A DNA stretch of 64,000 nt from Phenylobacterium sp. (GTDB lineage Bacteria > Pseudomonadota > Alphaproteobacteria > Caulobacterales > Caulobacteraceae). The DNA is taken from positions 1 to 64,000 of the forward strand of contig NZ_JAUXSP010000002.1 of the NCBI RefSeq assembly GCF_030679875.1, given 5' to 3'. The notes under the pieces were generated by a model. The model did not search any database, was not told the DNA's origin, and worked only from the letters and a program-made list of their open reading frames with translations. A program made the position numbers and the translations under genes. Of this stretch, positions 8,836 through 18,529 are shown in pieces. The first letter of the stretch is position 1. Each line of letters starts with the position of its first letter.

Positions 8836-9651
8836 TCAGGCCGGCCCTGGGCCGCACCAGCTGGCCTGGGCGCCGCCGCGGAGCAGGGCGCACAGCACAC
8901 GCTGGCCGAGCGCGACCCCCACAGCCGCCTCAGGGAAGCGTTCACGCAGGACTCCCACGACGCTTTCCAAGAACACGCGCTCCACCGTGCAGGCCTCGCC
9001 GCCCCCTTGCAGAAGATTACAGGTGACGTGCCGTTGTTCGGGCTGAGCCCCTGTCGCAACCGACTGCTGGCCCGCCAGCATGATCCATTGCTGGGCCGCA
9101 TCCACCAGCGTGCCTTCGTCGAAGGGCGAGAGGTTGACCACGACGACCCCGCCCGTGGGGAGGAACTGGGCGATGAAGGGTCCCGCGCCTTCCAGACTTC
9201 GCGGGTCGGCGCCCGCTTGCCGAAGCGCGAGGCGCAACTCATCCGCGCGCGTATAGTCATATTTTTCAATGAGATAGCCACAGTCGATCGACTGGGCCTC
9301 CGACATGACGCCTACGGTTAGAGGCCAACGCGTGGCCACGGCGCTCCTGACGAAACCGCCAGGGCTGCCAGATTGCGGCACCGCCTTGAAGCTGTTGCAG
9401 AAGACGCTGTTTCGGGGCGCGCTATCCCTCTCGAGGAGGACGACCGCGGTCGGCAGGGGGCCGAGATAGGACGAAGGCCCCGCATATTCTCGGGTGACGG
9501 CGAGCCAGGGCAGCGTCCCCATGGCCGCGGACGGTGCGGTGGCGGCAGGCGGTGGTGGGGGCGTAGGTGCGTATGGCGCCGGCGCCGGCGCGGTCGCGCA
9601 ACCCCAGAGAAGGCTCGCCAAGGCGAGGCTCAGAACCGACAGACGACGCAT
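8836..9651 (-). CDS. Putative lipoprotein, function unknown
   Basis: A 271-residue protein with a lipoprotein signal peptide: MRRLSVLSLALASLLWGCAT, lipobox LWGC with Cys at residue 18, then a proline/alanine-rich linker (APAPAPYAPTPPPPPAA). The mature part contains several cysteines (CNSF, DCGY, CNLLQGGGEACT, CALL, WCGPG), suggesting disulphides in the periplasm, and a PFDEGTLVDAAQQWIMLAG segment. I do not recognise a named domain. The ATG at 9651 is chosen because it gives a proper signal peptide and has GGGGGTGG upstream; an in-frame start 12 codons earlier is less likely. It is convergent with parB and stands alone. Confidence 0.75.
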   Translation of the reverse strand: MRRLSVLSLALASLLWGCATAPAPAPYAPTPPPPPAATAPSAAMGTLPWLAVTREYAGPSSYLGPLPTAVVLLERDSAPRNSVFCNSFKAVPQSGSPGGFVRSAVATRWPLTVGVMSEAQSIDCGYLIEKYDYTRADELRLALRQAGADPRSLEGAGPFIAQFLPTGGVVVVNLSPFDEGTLVDAAQQWIMLAGQQSVATGAQPEQRHVTCNLLQGGGEACTVERVFLESVVGVLRERFPEAAVGVALGQRVLCALLRGGAQASWCGPGPA

Positions 9652-9734
9652 GACCACCCCCAGAGAACGCCGTTCGGCAAGCTGCACCTGGAAGCTGTTG
9701 ACGTCAACGCCAGATTGTAGCGGCGGGTCCTGGC

Positions 9735-10787
9735 CTACAGTCCCATGCGCCGGGCGCGGGCGGCGATGGTGAGCGCCAGGCGCTCGGCGATCAGGCGGTC
9801 CGGACTGCCGGTGGTCTTGCAGGCGCGGTCGGCGGCCAGGACCTCGGGTTGGATCACGTCCAGGGTCTCCAGGCTCCAGGCTCGGGCCTGACGCAGGAAC
9901 TCCCGCTCGTTCTTCCAGAACACGCCAGAGGCCTTGGCGGCCTCGGGCAGCCCCGCCCCGCTCTTGACCAGGGTCAGGGTGCGACGCAGGCGACCCAGAT
10001 GCTGACTGATGGCGCGGACGGCGGCGGGGCCGGACTCCCCTTCGGCGGCGGCCCGGCGCAGGCCGCTCTGGGCCTCGGCGATCTTGCCCCCAAAGGCGTC
10101 GGAGGCGGCGTCCGCCAGGGAGGCCTCAGGCTCCACCCCCAGAAAGTCGTCGAGGTCCTTGGGCCCGGCGGTGATCCCGCTGCGGGGGCCGAGATAGAGG
10201 ATCAGCCGCTCGATTTCCTGACGGGCGACGCCGCGATCCTTGGGCAGGCGGCCGACAAACAGGGCCAGGGCGTCGGCGTTCACCCCGACCCCTTCGGCGT
10301 TCATGGCTTCCCGCACCAGCCGGGCCATGTCGCCAGGCTCGTCCTCGTAGCAGGGGATGACGGCGATGGCGGCCGCCTTCTCGGCGAACTTTCGCAGGGC
10401 CGAGTCCCGTCCCAGATTGCCGGCCTCGATGAGGAAGAAGGCCTCGGGATTGAAGGCCCCGTCGGCATGGCCCTTGGCGGCCTCGGCGGCCATCTTGTCC
10501 AGGCTGGCCTTGTCGCTGGAGAGCTTTAGCCGCACCAGGCGCCGACCGCCCATCAGCGACTGAGAGGCCAGCTCATTGTCCAGCCGCCCGGCGTCCCCGT
10601 CGATGTCGCCATCGGTCAGCAGCGCCACGTCAAAGGGATCATCGGGATTGGCCGCGATCTTGGCGGCCAGCTGGTTGGCCCGTTCCCGGACCACCCCGAT
10701 GTCGCGGCCATAGATCACCGCCCCGCGCACGGCGGGGTCGGGCCGCGCCAGAAAGCGCTCAATATCCGGCCGGCGGCTGAGGATCAT
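9735..10787 (-). CDS. holA: DNA polymerase III subunit delta
   Basis: HolA, 350 residues, is the delta subunit of the clamp loader that opens the beta sliding clamp. The start MILSRRPDIERFLARPDP is typical of alphaproteobacterial delta subunits, followed by VIYGRDIGVVRERANQLA (degenerate P-loop region), LMGGRRLVRLKLSSDK, a VIPCYEDEPGDMARLVRE segment and a helical collar domain ending in LIAERLALTIAARARRMGL. The long frame continues 41 codons upstream into lptE; the start at 10787 lies 13 bases after the lptE stop. It is the last gene of a leuS-lptE-holA operon, a conserved alphaproteobacterial grouping. Confidence 0.93.
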   Translation of the reverse strand: MILSRRPDIERFLARPDPAVRGAVIYGRDIGVVRERANQLAAKIAANPDDPFDVALLTDGDIDGDAGRLDNELASQSLMGGRRLVRLKLSSDKASLDKMAAEAAKGHADGAFNPEAFFLIEAGNLGRDSALRKFAEKAAAIAVIPCYEDEPGDMARLVREAMNAEGVGVNADALALFVGRLPKDRGVARQEIERLILYLGPRSGITAGPKDLDDFLGVEPEASLADAASDAFGGKIAEAQSGLRRAAAEGESGPAAVRAISQHLGRLRRTLTLVKSGAGLPEAAKASGVFWKNEREFLRQARAWSLETLDVIQPEVLAADRACKTTGSPDRLIAERLALTIAARARRMGL

Positions 10788-10800
10788 GCCGGCCGGTCCC

Positions 10801-11307
10801 TCACGGGGCGTCCTGCTCGGCGAACCAGGCGGCGAGCTCAAGCTGGATGCGCCGGGCGGCCTCAATGGCGGCGCGCTCCTGGGCGTCCTGCTGGGCGGCC
10901 ACCGAGGCATAGGGCTGGTCGGCGGAGTCGTAGGTCAGCTCCACCCGAACCCGGCCGGTCTTGGCCGGTTCTCCAGTGGCGCTGGCCCGCAGGGTGTAGG
11001 CGGCGGTCAGGACGTATTCGTAGCGGGTGGCCACATTGTCCACGCGAAGACCGCGGGGAAAGCGTTGCTCTGAGAGGTCCAGGTCCAGCCGCCAGGTCGG
11101 GGCGCCGCCCCCGGTGTTCAGGGTGTCGTCCAGGGCTTCCCCCAGCAGATAGCCCGCCCGTCCCCGGGGGGCGGCCACCTGGATGTCGGACAGGCCAGGG
11201 GTGACGCCGGGCTGGGCGTAGAGGGGTCGGAAGCCGCAGGCGCTGAGTGTCAGGGCGGCGCAGGCCAGAACCAGGGCGACGGCGAGGCGCGGGGGCATGG
11301 TCATCAC
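10801..11307 (-). CDS. lptE: LPS assembly lipoprotein LptE
   Basis: LptE, 168 residues, plugs the LptD beta-barrel and helps deliver lipopolysaccharide to the outer leaflet. The signal peptide LAVALVLACAALTLSACGFRPLYA carries the lipobox LSAC and the signature CGFRPLYA that is diagnostic of LptE in this class. The mature part (TRYEYVLTAAYTLRAS; DQPYASVAAQQDAQERAAIEAARRIQLELAAWF) fits the LptE fold. Start at 11307 or the ATG 9 bases later; the former abuts the leuS stop with no spacer, implying coupling. It precedes holA in the same operon. Confidence 0.92.
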   Translation of the reverse strand: MMTMPPRLAVALVLACAALTLSACGFRPLYAQPGVTPGLSDIQVAAPRGRAGYLLGEALDDTLNTGGGAPTWRLDLDLSEQRFPRGLRVDNVATRYEYVLTAAYTLRASATGEPAKTGRVRVELTYDSADQPYASVAAQQDAQERAAIEAARRIQLELAAWFAEQDAP

Positions 11308-13887
11308 CTAGTTGGCCACGATGTTGACGATACGGTCCTTCACCACGATCACCTTGCGGATGGTCAGGCCTTCCAGGCGCCGGGCGATCTCGGGGTCTTC
11401 AAGCACCATCTTCTCCACATCGGCGGGCTCGGCGCCGGCCGGGGCGCTGATCTCGCCGCGACGCTTTCCATTCACCTGGACGGGCAGGATCTTGACCGCG
11501 TCCTCAGCCAGGGCGGGATCATAGTCTGGCCAGGGCGCGACAGCCACCAGCCCCTGGCCGCCGATCGCAGACCAGCACTCCTCGGCCAGGTGGGGGGTGA
11601 AGGGCGCCACCAGCCGGGCGAACACCGACAGGGCCTCGCGGCGGGCCGCCAGCACGGCCGGGCTGGCGCCCTGGGCTGGGTTGGCCTTGAGAACATTGAG
11701 GAATTCATAGAGGCGAGCAATGCCGGAATTGAACCGGAAATCCTCCACCGCCTCGGTCATGGCCTTGATCAGCCGGTGGCTGGCCCGGGTCAGGGCCTGG
11801 GCCGCCTCATCGGGTTCGGCGGACGGGCCCCCGGCTGGCTGGCTCTCGAACTCCGCCCAGACCCGGTTGACGAAGCGCCAGGCGCCCTCGACCCCGGCAT
11901 TGGACCACTGGGTGTCGCGCTCGGGCGGGCTGTCGGACAGGACGAACAGGCGCGCGGCGTCCACCCCATAGACTTCGAAGATCTCCTCGGGCGCCACGGT
12001 GTTCTTCTTGGACTTCGACATCTTCTCGACGTCGCCGATCATCACCTGTTCGCCGGTCGAGGTCAGGACCGCGCGGCGGGTCTTGCCGGTGGCCTCGATC
12101 TCCACATCGCCTGGCTCCAGCCACTCGCCGGACTGACGGCGATAGGTCTCGTGGGTGACCATGCCCTGGGTGAACAGGCCCGCGAAGGGCTCGCGCACCG
12201 ACAGCATGCCCTCATCGGCCAGGGCCTTGGTGACGAAGCGGGCATAGAGCAGGTGCAGGACCGCGTGCTCCACCCCGCCCACATACTGGTCCACCGGCAG
12301 CCAGTAGTCGGCCGCGGCCTTGTCGATCGGGGCCTCGGACGCCGGATTGGTGAAGCGGGCGAAATACCAGGAGGAGTCGACGAAGGTGTCGAGGGTGTCG
12401 GTCTCGCGCTGAGCCTCGCCGCCGCAGGTCGGGCAGGCCACATGCTTCCAGGTCGGATGGCGGTCGAGCGCGTTGCCGGGCTTGCCGAATTCCAGATCGT
12501 CCGGGAGGGCGATGGGCAGCTGGTCCTTGGGCACGGGGACCACGCCGCACTTGGCGCAGTGGATCACAGGCACCGGGCAGCCCCAGCCCCGCTGGCGGGC
12601 CACGCCCCAGTCGCGCAGGCGATAGACGGTGGCGCCGTCCCCAAGTCCCAGCTCCTCGATCCGGGCGATGGCGGCGGCCTTGGCGGCCTCGATATCCAGA
12701 CCGTCCAGGAAGCTCGAATTGAAGATCACGCCGGGGCCTGTATAGGCCTCGGACTCAACGCGGACGGCGTCCGGCGCTTCGCCCGGCGGCAGGACCACGG
12801 GCTTAACCGGCAGGTCGTACTTGCGGGCGAAGTCCAGATCGCGCTGGTCGTGGGCCGGGCAGGCGAAGATGGCGCCCGTGCCGTAGTCCATCAGGATGAA
12901 GTTGGCGATCCAGACCGGCAGCTTCCAGTTGGGATCAAAGGGATGGGTGACGGTGAGGCCGGTCTCCAGACCGATCTTCTCGGCGGTCTCGATCTCCGCG
13001 GCGCTGGCCCCGCCCTTGCGGCACTCGGCGATGAAGGCCGCGACCTTGGGATCGGCGGCGGCGAGCTGCTCGGCCAGGGGGTGGTCGGGCGCAATGCCGA
13101 CGAAGCTCGCCCCATAGAGGGTGTCGGGCCGCGTGGTGTAGACGTTCAGGCCGTCTTCGAGGCCCGCCGGGGCCTTGCCGGCCCACGGAAAGGCGAACTT
13201 CAGGCCCTTGGAGCGGCCGATCCAGTTCTCCTGCATCAGCCGGACCTTGTCGGGCCAGCGCTCCAGGGTCTTCAGGTCGTCGATCAGCTCATCGGCATAG
13301 TCGGTGATGCGCATGAACCACTGGTTCAGCTTGCGCTTCTCCACCACCGCGCCGGAGCGCCAGCCCCGGCCATCCACCACCTGCTCGTTGGCCAGCACCG
13401 TCTGGTCGACGGGATCCCAGTTGACCACGCCTTCGCGGCGATAGACCAGGCCGCGGGCCAGCAGATCCAGAAACCAGGCCTGCTGCTGGCCGTAGTATTC
13501 AACATCGCAGGTGGCGAACTCCCGGCCCCAGTCGATGGACAGGCCGAGCTGCTTCAGCTCGTCGCGCATCCGGGCGATGTTCTCATAGGTCCAGCCGCGG
13601 GGATCGACGCCGCGCTCGATGGCGGCGTTCTCGGCCGGCAGACCAAAGGCGTCCCACCCCATGGGGTGCAGCACATTGAAGCCCCGGGCGCGCTTGAAGC
13701 GGGCGACCACATCGCCGAGGGCGTAGTTGCGCACATGGCCCATGTGCAGACGCCCCGACGGATAGGGGAACATCTCCAGCACATAGTATTTCGGCTGATC
13801 GAGCTTGATCTCGGCTTTGAAGATTTCAGCCTGGGTCCAGGCCTGACGCCACTTGGGCTCGACGTCCTTGGGATTGTAGCGCGCCAT
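11308..13887 (-). CDS. leuS: Leucyl-tRNA synthetase
   Basis: LeuRS, 859 residues, charges tRNA-Leu and edits mischarged products. It shows the class I HMGH motif at residues 48-51 ([15 protein letters not shown]), the zinc/linker region [20 protein letters not shown] and CPTCGGEA, the editing domain ([21 protein letters not shown]), the KMSKS motif in [11 protein letters not shown] near residues 620-630, and the C-terminal [13 protein letters not shown] domain. Length and motifs are normal. It is the first gene of the leuS-lptE-holA operon; the 120-base upstream spacer contains an imperfect GC-rich inverted repeat. Confidence 0.98.
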   Translation of the reverse strand: MARYNPKDVEPKWRQAWTQAEIFKAEIKLDQPKYYVLEMFPYPSGRLHMGHVRNYALGDVVARFKRARGFNVLHPMGWDAFGLPAENAAIERGVDPRGWTYENIARMRDELKQLGLSIDWGREFATCDVEYYGQQQAWFLDLLARGLVYRREGVVNWDPVDQTVLANEQVVDGRGWRSGAVVEKRKLNQWFMRITDYADELIDDLKTLERWPDKVRLMQENWIGRSKGLKFAFPWAGKAPAGLEDGLNVYTTRPDTLYGASFVGIAPDHPLAEQLAAADPKVAAFIAECRKGGASAAEIETAEKIGLETGLTVTHPFDPNWKLPVWIANFILMDYGTGAIFACPAHDQRDLDFARKYDLPVKPVVLPPGEAPDAVRVESEAYTGPGVIFNSSFLDGLDIEAAKAAAIARIEELGLGDGATVYRLRDWGVARQRGWGCPVPVIHCAKCGVVPVPKDQLPIALPDDLEFGKPGNALDRHPTWKHVACPTCGGEAQRETDTLDTFVDSSWYFARFTNPASEAPIDKAAADYWLPVDQYVGGVEHAVLHLLYARFVTKALADEGMLSVREPFAGLFTQGMVTHETYRRQSGEWLEPGDVEIEATGKTRRAVLTSTGEQVMIGDVEKMSKSKKNTVAPEEIFEVYGVDAARLFVLSDSPPERDTQWSNAGVEGAWRFVNRVWAEFESQPAGGPSAEPDEAAQALTRASHRLIKAMTEAVEDFRFNSGIARLYEFLNVLKANPAQGASPAVLAARREALSVFARLVAPFTPHLAEECWSAIGGQGLVAVAPWPDYDPALAEDAVKILPVQVNGKRRGEISAPAGAEPADVEKMVLEDPEIARRLEGLTIRKVIVVKDRIVNIVAN

Positions 13888-14006
13888 TTCAGGCAGCCTT
13901 CACGATCGTGTTCGGTTCAGGGAACGAAGACCGGCGGCCTTTGGGGCGCGCCGGCCACGGCAGGGACGGCGCGTTCGATCTGACAGGCTGAACGCGCCCC
14001 GGGGCG

Positions 14007-14483
14007 TCAGCCCCGGATGTTCGAAAGTCGAAGCTGGCGGGCCCGGGTCAGGATGGCGTTTTCCAGGTCGAGCTCGGTCTGGGCCGAGGGCTCGGTGTCC
14101 GTCCACTGGCCGTCGGCGCCACGCATCTGCTTGAACAGGGCGACGTTCAGGCCATCGGCCCGCAGGCGGGCGTCCAGAATATAGACCGTCGCCTTGAAGC
14201 GCTCATTGGGGGCTTCGGGGGTCGAGTACCAGTCGGTGATGACGATGCCGCCATAGGGGTCGGCGGAAACCAGCGGCATGAAGGCCAGGGTGTCGAGGCT
14301 GGCGCGCCACAGATACCCGTTCACGGAGATGGCGGTGGTCTGAGCGGCTTGCGGTTCCCCGCGCCCGAACAGGCCCCGGCGCTCTCCCTCGCCCCCGGAG
14401 GCGCAGGCCGAAACCGAAACCAGGCAAAGGGCCAGGACGCCGACCGAAATCTTGGAGAGCCGAGCTCCGCGCACAAACGGCAT
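14007..14483 (-). CDS. DUF3576 family lipoprotein
   Basis: A 158-residue predicted lipoprotein: signal MPFVRGARLSKISVGVLALC and lipobox region VSVSAC (mature N-terminus CASGGEGERRG). The mature domain (NGYLWRASLDTLAFMPLVSADPYGGIVITDWY, then FKATVYILDARLRADGLNVALFKQ) is the DUF3576 signature found next to leuS in many Alphaproteobacteria. It is probably in the periplasm attached to a membrane and its role is unknown, though its linkage to leuS-lptE suggests an envelope function. The ATG at 14483 is chosen since the 62 codons before it have no signal peptide logic. Confidence 0.88.
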   Translation of the reverse strand: MPFVRGARLSKISVGVLALCLVSVSACASGGEGERRGLFGRGEPQAAQTTAISVNGYLWRASLDTLAFMPLVSADPYGGIVITDWYSTPEAPNERFKATVYILDARLRADGLNVALFKQMRGADGQWTDTEPSAQTELDLENAILTRARQLRLSNIRG

Positions 14484-14550
14484 GTTATCCGTCTCCAGTA
14501 GTGTTTTCCGCGTCGTGGTCGCGCCGCGGCGCCGCCCCGCGCCGGCGCCC

Positions 14551-14578
14551 TCTATAACAATCCGATTGCAGGCGCCAA
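14551..14578 (-). promoter_or_regulatory. Candidate promoter of the DUF3576 gene
   Basis: On the minus strand TTGGCG (14578-14573) and TATAGA (14556-14551) are separated by 16 bases and lie 68 bases before the start codon, inside the 260-base divergent spacer shared with ntrZ. Hexamer matches are good but unverified. Confidence 0.4.
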
Positions 14579-14745
14579 ACAGGAATCGCGTGGCCTTGGC
14601 GCCACATGAACGGGCCATATTGTCCACAGAGGCCCGAGTCCCGCCAAGCCCGGTTGACCCGCCCGCCAACGCCCTTCTAATCGAGGGGACGGCTGCGGAC
14701 GGACTATCCGGACGCGGCCTGCGGGGCGCAGGGGGCCCTTAGACG

Positions 14746-15123
14746 GTGAAAATGTCCATTCGGACCGTTGTTCTGAGCGCGACCGTGGCGACCCTTCTTG
14801 GGTCGACGGCGGCGCACGCCCAGACTGATCGGGCCAAGGGCGTGGATTTCACCGTCCGCAGCGAGGCTCTGCCGCAGGGGGGCAAGACCCTGAAGTGGGG
14901 CCTGCAGAACGGACGTTGGGGTGTGTCGCTCGATCTCGACCAGCCCAGCGGCCGGGACGTGCAGCTCAATGACGTGCAGGCGGGCGCCTTCTATAGCGTC
15001 ACGCCGAGCCTGCGGGTCGGCGGCGCCGTCGCCCTGGGCGAGAAGGAAGAGCCGGCCTTCAAGAAGACTCAACCCACAGACGCCACCCCGCGGGTGCGCC
15101 TCGAGACAGCCCTGAAGTTCTAG
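14746..15123 (+). CDS. ntrZ: NtrZ family periplasmic regulatory protein
   Basis: A 125-residue exported protein with a signal peptide (SIRTVVLSATVATLLGSTAAHA, cleavage after AHA near residue 25). The mature part, DFTVRSEALPQGGKTLKWGLQNGRWGVSLDLDQP followed by a beta-rich stretch ending RVRLETALKF, fits the Caulobacter NtrZ family. In C. crescentus NtrZ is a predicted periplasmic protein acting on the NtrY sensor kinase and linked genetically to ChvGI; this rests on family knowledge and on the matching neighbourhood (parB, holA, lptE, leuS, DUF3576, ntrZ). The start is GTG at 14746 or ATG at 14752; spacing to the G-rich ribosome-binding site favours the former. Confidence 0.82.
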   Translation: MKMSIRTVVLSATVATLLGSTAAHAQTDRAKGVDFTVRSEALPQGGKTLKWGLQNGRWGVSLDLDQPSGRDVQLNDVQAGAFYSVTPSLRVGGAVALGEKEEPAFKKTQPTDATPRVRLETALKF

Positions 15124-15749
15124 GGCCTTTGGGCCGAAAGCCCCTCCACCGCCGCCAGACCGACCACGCCCGAGGCCAGCAGCCGCCGGGCGTTTTTCGT
15201 ATGGATCCCGCCCAGGGCATAGACCGGGCCTCCCGCCGCCCGCGCCAGGGCGGCCAGGCGCAGCGGCCCCAGGGGCGCGCCGGCGCTGGGGCTGCGACTG
15301 TGGAAGACCGCCGAGACCACTACCGCGTCAGCTCCCAGGGCCAAGCCCCGCCGGGCGGCGGGCAGGCCGTGGGCCGCCGAGGTCAGCAGCCAGCCGGGGT
15401 GGGCCTGGCGCAGGGCGCGGGCGCGGGCGGCGAAGCGCTCGGGAAGATGGACGCCGTCAGCGCCACAGGCCGCGGCCAGGGCCGGGTCGGCGCCGATCAG
15501 CAGGGCGACGCCGCCTTTCCGGGTCGTCTGGCGGAGGGCCAGGGCGGTCTTCAGGGCGTCCGCCGCCCCGAAGGTCCGATAAACGACGGCGGCGCCGGCC
15601 GGCAGCGCGCGCGCGGCGCCGACCGGATCGGGCGTTCTCTCGGGGTCGGTGAACAGCAGCAAGGGCGGCAGGGGCTTTTGCAGGCCCGCCCGGCGGCTTA
15701 AGGACCATGCGGTCCGCTGCAGGTTCCAGAAGTCGAAATCAGCCCCCAT
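15120..15749 (-). CDS. Thiamine phosphate synthase/TenI-like protein
   Basis: A 209-residue TIM-barrel protein of the thiamine monophosphate synthase/TenI superfamily. Matching segments are LLIGADPALAAACGADGVHLPE, a mid-barrel GADAVVVSAVFHSRSPSAGAPLG (phosphate-binding region) and VYALGGIHTKNARRLLASGVVGLAAVEGL. The usual GVHLGQ glutamine of ThiE is replaced (GVHLPER), and no other thiamine gene is near, so it may be a TenI-like or otherwise diverged member rather than a true ThiE. The ATG overlaps the divergent YggS start by two bases within CATG. Its stop overlaps the ntrZ stop by 4 bases in convergent orientation. Confidence 0.8.
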   Translation of the reverse strand: MGADFDFWNLQRTAWSLSRRAGLQKPLPPLLLFTDPERTPDPVGAARALPAGAAVVYRTFGAADALKTALALRQTTRKGGVALLIGADPALAAACGADGVHLPERFAARARALRQAHPGWLLTSAAHGLPAARRGLALGADAVVVSAVFHSRSPSAGAPLGPLRLAALARAAGGPVYALGGIHTKNARRLLASGVVGLAAVEGLSAQRP

Positions 15750-16422
15750 GTCCGACGCCCCCTTCGATTCCGCCGCCGCCCGCGCCCAGGTGATGGACAA
15801 GATCGCCATCGCCGCAAAGGCCAGCGGCCGCGACGCCGGCGATGTGACCCTGGTGGCGGTGTCCAAGCAACAGCCCTGGGACCCTGTGGCCCAGGTGCTG
15901 GCGGCTGGCCAGACGGTGTTTGGGGAAAATCGCGTGCAGGAAGCGCAGGCCCGGTGGGCTGAGCGCCGCAACGGCGTTGAGCTTCGCCTGATCGGGCCCT
16001 TGCAGACCAACAAGGCCAAGGAGGCCGTGGCCCTCTTCGATGTGATCGAGACCCTGGACCGCGAGCGGCTGGCCAAGGCCCTGGCTAATGAATTCCAGGC
16101 CCAGGGCCGAACCCTGCGCCTCTATGTCCAGGTCAATACCGGCGAAGAGCCCCAGAAGGCCGGGGTTCTTCCCGCCGAGGCCGACGCCTTCATCGCCCGC
16201 TGTCGGCAGGCGCATGGGCTCGAACTGGAGGGGCTGATGTGCATCCCCCCCGCCGAGGAGCCACCTGGCCCCCACTTCGCCCTGCTGGCCAAGATCGCCG
16301 CCCGCAACGGCCTGGCCAGGCTCTCCATGGGCATGAGCGGCGACTATGAGACCGCCGTGCGGTTCGGCGCCACCAGCGTGCGGGTGGGCTCAGCCCTGTT
16401 CGGGGCGCGACCGTCCGCCTGA
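15748..16422 (+). CDS. YggS family pyridoxal phosphate homeostasis protein
   Basis: A 224-residue protein of the YggS/PROSC/PipY family, a PLP-binding TIM-barrel without a C-terminal catalytic domain that buffers intracellular PLP. Seen: VTLVAVSKQQP with the PLP lysine near residue 37, FGENRVQEAQARW, LIGPLQTNKAKEAV, VNTGEEPQKAGV, LEGLMCIPPAEE, LSMGMSGDYETAVRFGATSVRVGSALFG. All family blocks are intact and length is normal. The start ATG overlaps the divergent TenI-like gene's start; no Shine-Dalgarno is visible before it, so leaderless translation or a shared compact promoter is likely. Confidence 0.92.
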   Translation: MSDAPFDSAAARAQVMDKIAIAAKASGRDAGDVTLVAVSKQQPWDPVAQVLAAGQTVFGENRVQEAQARWAERRNGVELRLIGPLQTNKAKEAVALFDVIETLDRERLAKALANEFQAQGRTLRLYVQVNTGEEPQKAGVLPAEADAFIARCRQAHGLELEGLMCIPPAEEPPGPHFALLAKIAARNGLARLSMGMSGDYETAVRFGATSVRVGSALFGARPSA

Positions 16423-16425
16423 AGT

Positions 16426-16932
16426 TCAGTCAGGCCCGATCTCCAGGGCGTCGCCAGGGCGGGCCATGGCCAGCGCCGCCTCCAGGTCTGGGCGCGACAG
16501 GGCGATGCAGCCCTCGGTGGGGGCATAGTCGGGCTTGGCCAGATGCAGGAAGATGGCCGAACCCAGGGGCGCGACGGGGGGATCGTCATTGTGGCCCAGC
16601 ACCACCACCAGGTCGTAGAGCCCATCCTCCCGCCACAGAACCTCGTGACGGGCGGAAAACGGCAGCTGAATCAGGCGATTGTAATCGGGATGGTCGGGGT
16701 CATCGCACCAGCCGTCGGCCTGGGTGATGGGTCGCATGTCCAGGGCGGTGGCGGGCGCCTCGCTCCGGTCCGGGCGATAGAGCAGGGCGCGCAGGGGCCA
16801 GACGCCGATCGGCGAAATCCCGTCACCCTCGCGCTTGGCCGCCGCCGGTCCCAGACCGCCCCGACCGAGGGCGCAGGAAAATACCTGGTCGCCTGCATAG
16901 AATTTGCCCTTGGAATCAGCGCGGAAGATCAA
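16426..16932 (-). CDS. L,D-transpeptidase family protein
   Basis: A 168-residue YkuD-type L,D-transpeptidase. The catalytic core is visible as VVVLGHNDDPPVAPLGSAIF, LHLAKPDYAPTEGCIALSRPDL, i.e. the conserved HxxGS...H...TxGC(I)A pattern with catalytic Cys in EGCIAL. The N-terminal KREGDGISPIGVWPL matches the T-P-x-G substrate strand. No signal peptide is predicted from this start, so either the gene begins elsewhere, export is unusual, or it belongs to the signal-less subgroup of these proteins. Family members form 3-3 crosslinks in peptidoglycan or attach proteins. It is convergent with yggS and divergent from the response regulator. Confidence 0.87.
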   Translation of the reverse strand: MIFRADSKGKFYAGDQVFSCALGRGGLGPAAAKREGDGISPIGVWPLRALLYRPDRSEAPATALDMRPITQADGWCDDPDHPDYNRLIQLPFSARHEVLWREDGLYDLVVVLGHNDDPPVAPLGSAIFLHLAKPDYAPTEGCIALSRPDLEAALAMARPGDALEIGPD

Positions 16933-16988
16933 GGTTCTGCTCCCAAAACCCTTTGCCCGGGGGCGCCGATGCGGTGCATGTTCCCCCT

Positions 16989-17675
16989 ATGGCGCAAAGA
17001 AAGACCCTTCTGATCATCGACGACGACGACGACCTGCGCGGCGCCGTCGCCGAACAACTTCAACTGCACGAGGAGTTCCTCGCTGTCGAGGCGGCCACGG
17101 GCGCCGAGGGCGTCCGCCTGGCCCAGGAGGTGCGGCCCGACCTGGTGCTGCTGGACGTCGACCTGCCCGACATGAATGGCCGCGAGGTCTGCAAGGCCCT
17201 GCGCGAGCAGGGGGTGAGCGCGCCGGTGATCATGCTGACGGCGGCGGCCTCGGACGAGGACACGGTCCAGGGTCTGGAGGCAGGGGCCAATGACTATGTG
17301 ACCAAGCCCTATCGGTTCGCGGTCCTGCTGGCCCGCATCCGCGCCCAGCTGCGCAGCCACGAGCAGTCTGAAGGGGCGGTCTTCCAGCTGGGCGGCTATG
17401 AGTTCCGGCCCTCGGCCAAGACCCTGATCGGCCAGGATCAGAAGAAGATCCGACTGACGGAAAAAGAGACCAATATCCTGAAATATCTCTACCGGGCCGG
17501 GGACAAGCCGGTGTCGCGGGAAGAACTTCTGGCCGAGGTCTGGGGCTATAACGCCGGGGTCACCACCCACACCCTGGAAACCCACGTCTATCGCCTGCGC
17601 CAGAAGATCGAGCCCGACCCCGGCAACGCCCGTCTGCTGCTCACCGAGGCCGGCGGCTACCGCCTGGCGCCATAG
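16989..17675 (+). CDS. OmpR-family response regulator transcription factor
   Basis: A 228-residue two-component response regulator. Receiver domain: MAQRKTLLIIDDDDDLRGAV with the acidic triad, phospho-acceptor Asp in LVLLDVDLPDMNG (about residue 56), T in MLTAAASDEDT and K in DYVTKPYRF. DNA-binding winged helix: LTEKETNILKYLYRAGDKPVSREELLAEVWGYNAGVTTHTLETHVYRLRQKIEPDPGNARLLLTEAGGYRL (standard OmpR/PhoB effector). No histidine kinase gene is adjacent, so its partner is unknown. The ATG at 16989 removes a 12-codon upstream extension that lacks similarity to receivers. Function of the regulon cannot be told. Confidence 0.92.
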   Translation: MAQRKTLLIIDDDDDLRGAVAEQLQLHEEFLAVEAATGAEGVRLAQEVRPDLVLLDVDLPDMNGREVCKALREQGVSAPVIMLTAAASDEDTVQGLEAGANDYVTKPYRFAVLLARIRAQLRSHEQSEGAVFQLGGYEFRPSAKTLIGQDQKKIRLTEKETNILKYLYRAGDKPVSREELLAEVWGYNAGVTTHTLETHVYRLRQKIEPDPGNARLLLTEAGGYRLAP

Positions 17676-17693
17676 GGCGAGGGGCGGGCAAGC

Positions 17694-18500
<807 letters not shown>

Positions 18501-18529
18501 GGCAGGGGTTTAGGCCACGCCGGCCCATA

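Noticed and set aside
11590..13983. 797-residue plus-strand open frame opposite leuS
   Set aside because: Antisense shadow of leuS with Gly/His/Gln-rich nonsense composition.
14615..14630. TTGTCCACA, one mismatch from a DnaA box
   Set aside because: A single degenerate box with no cluster around it; not evidence for an origin.
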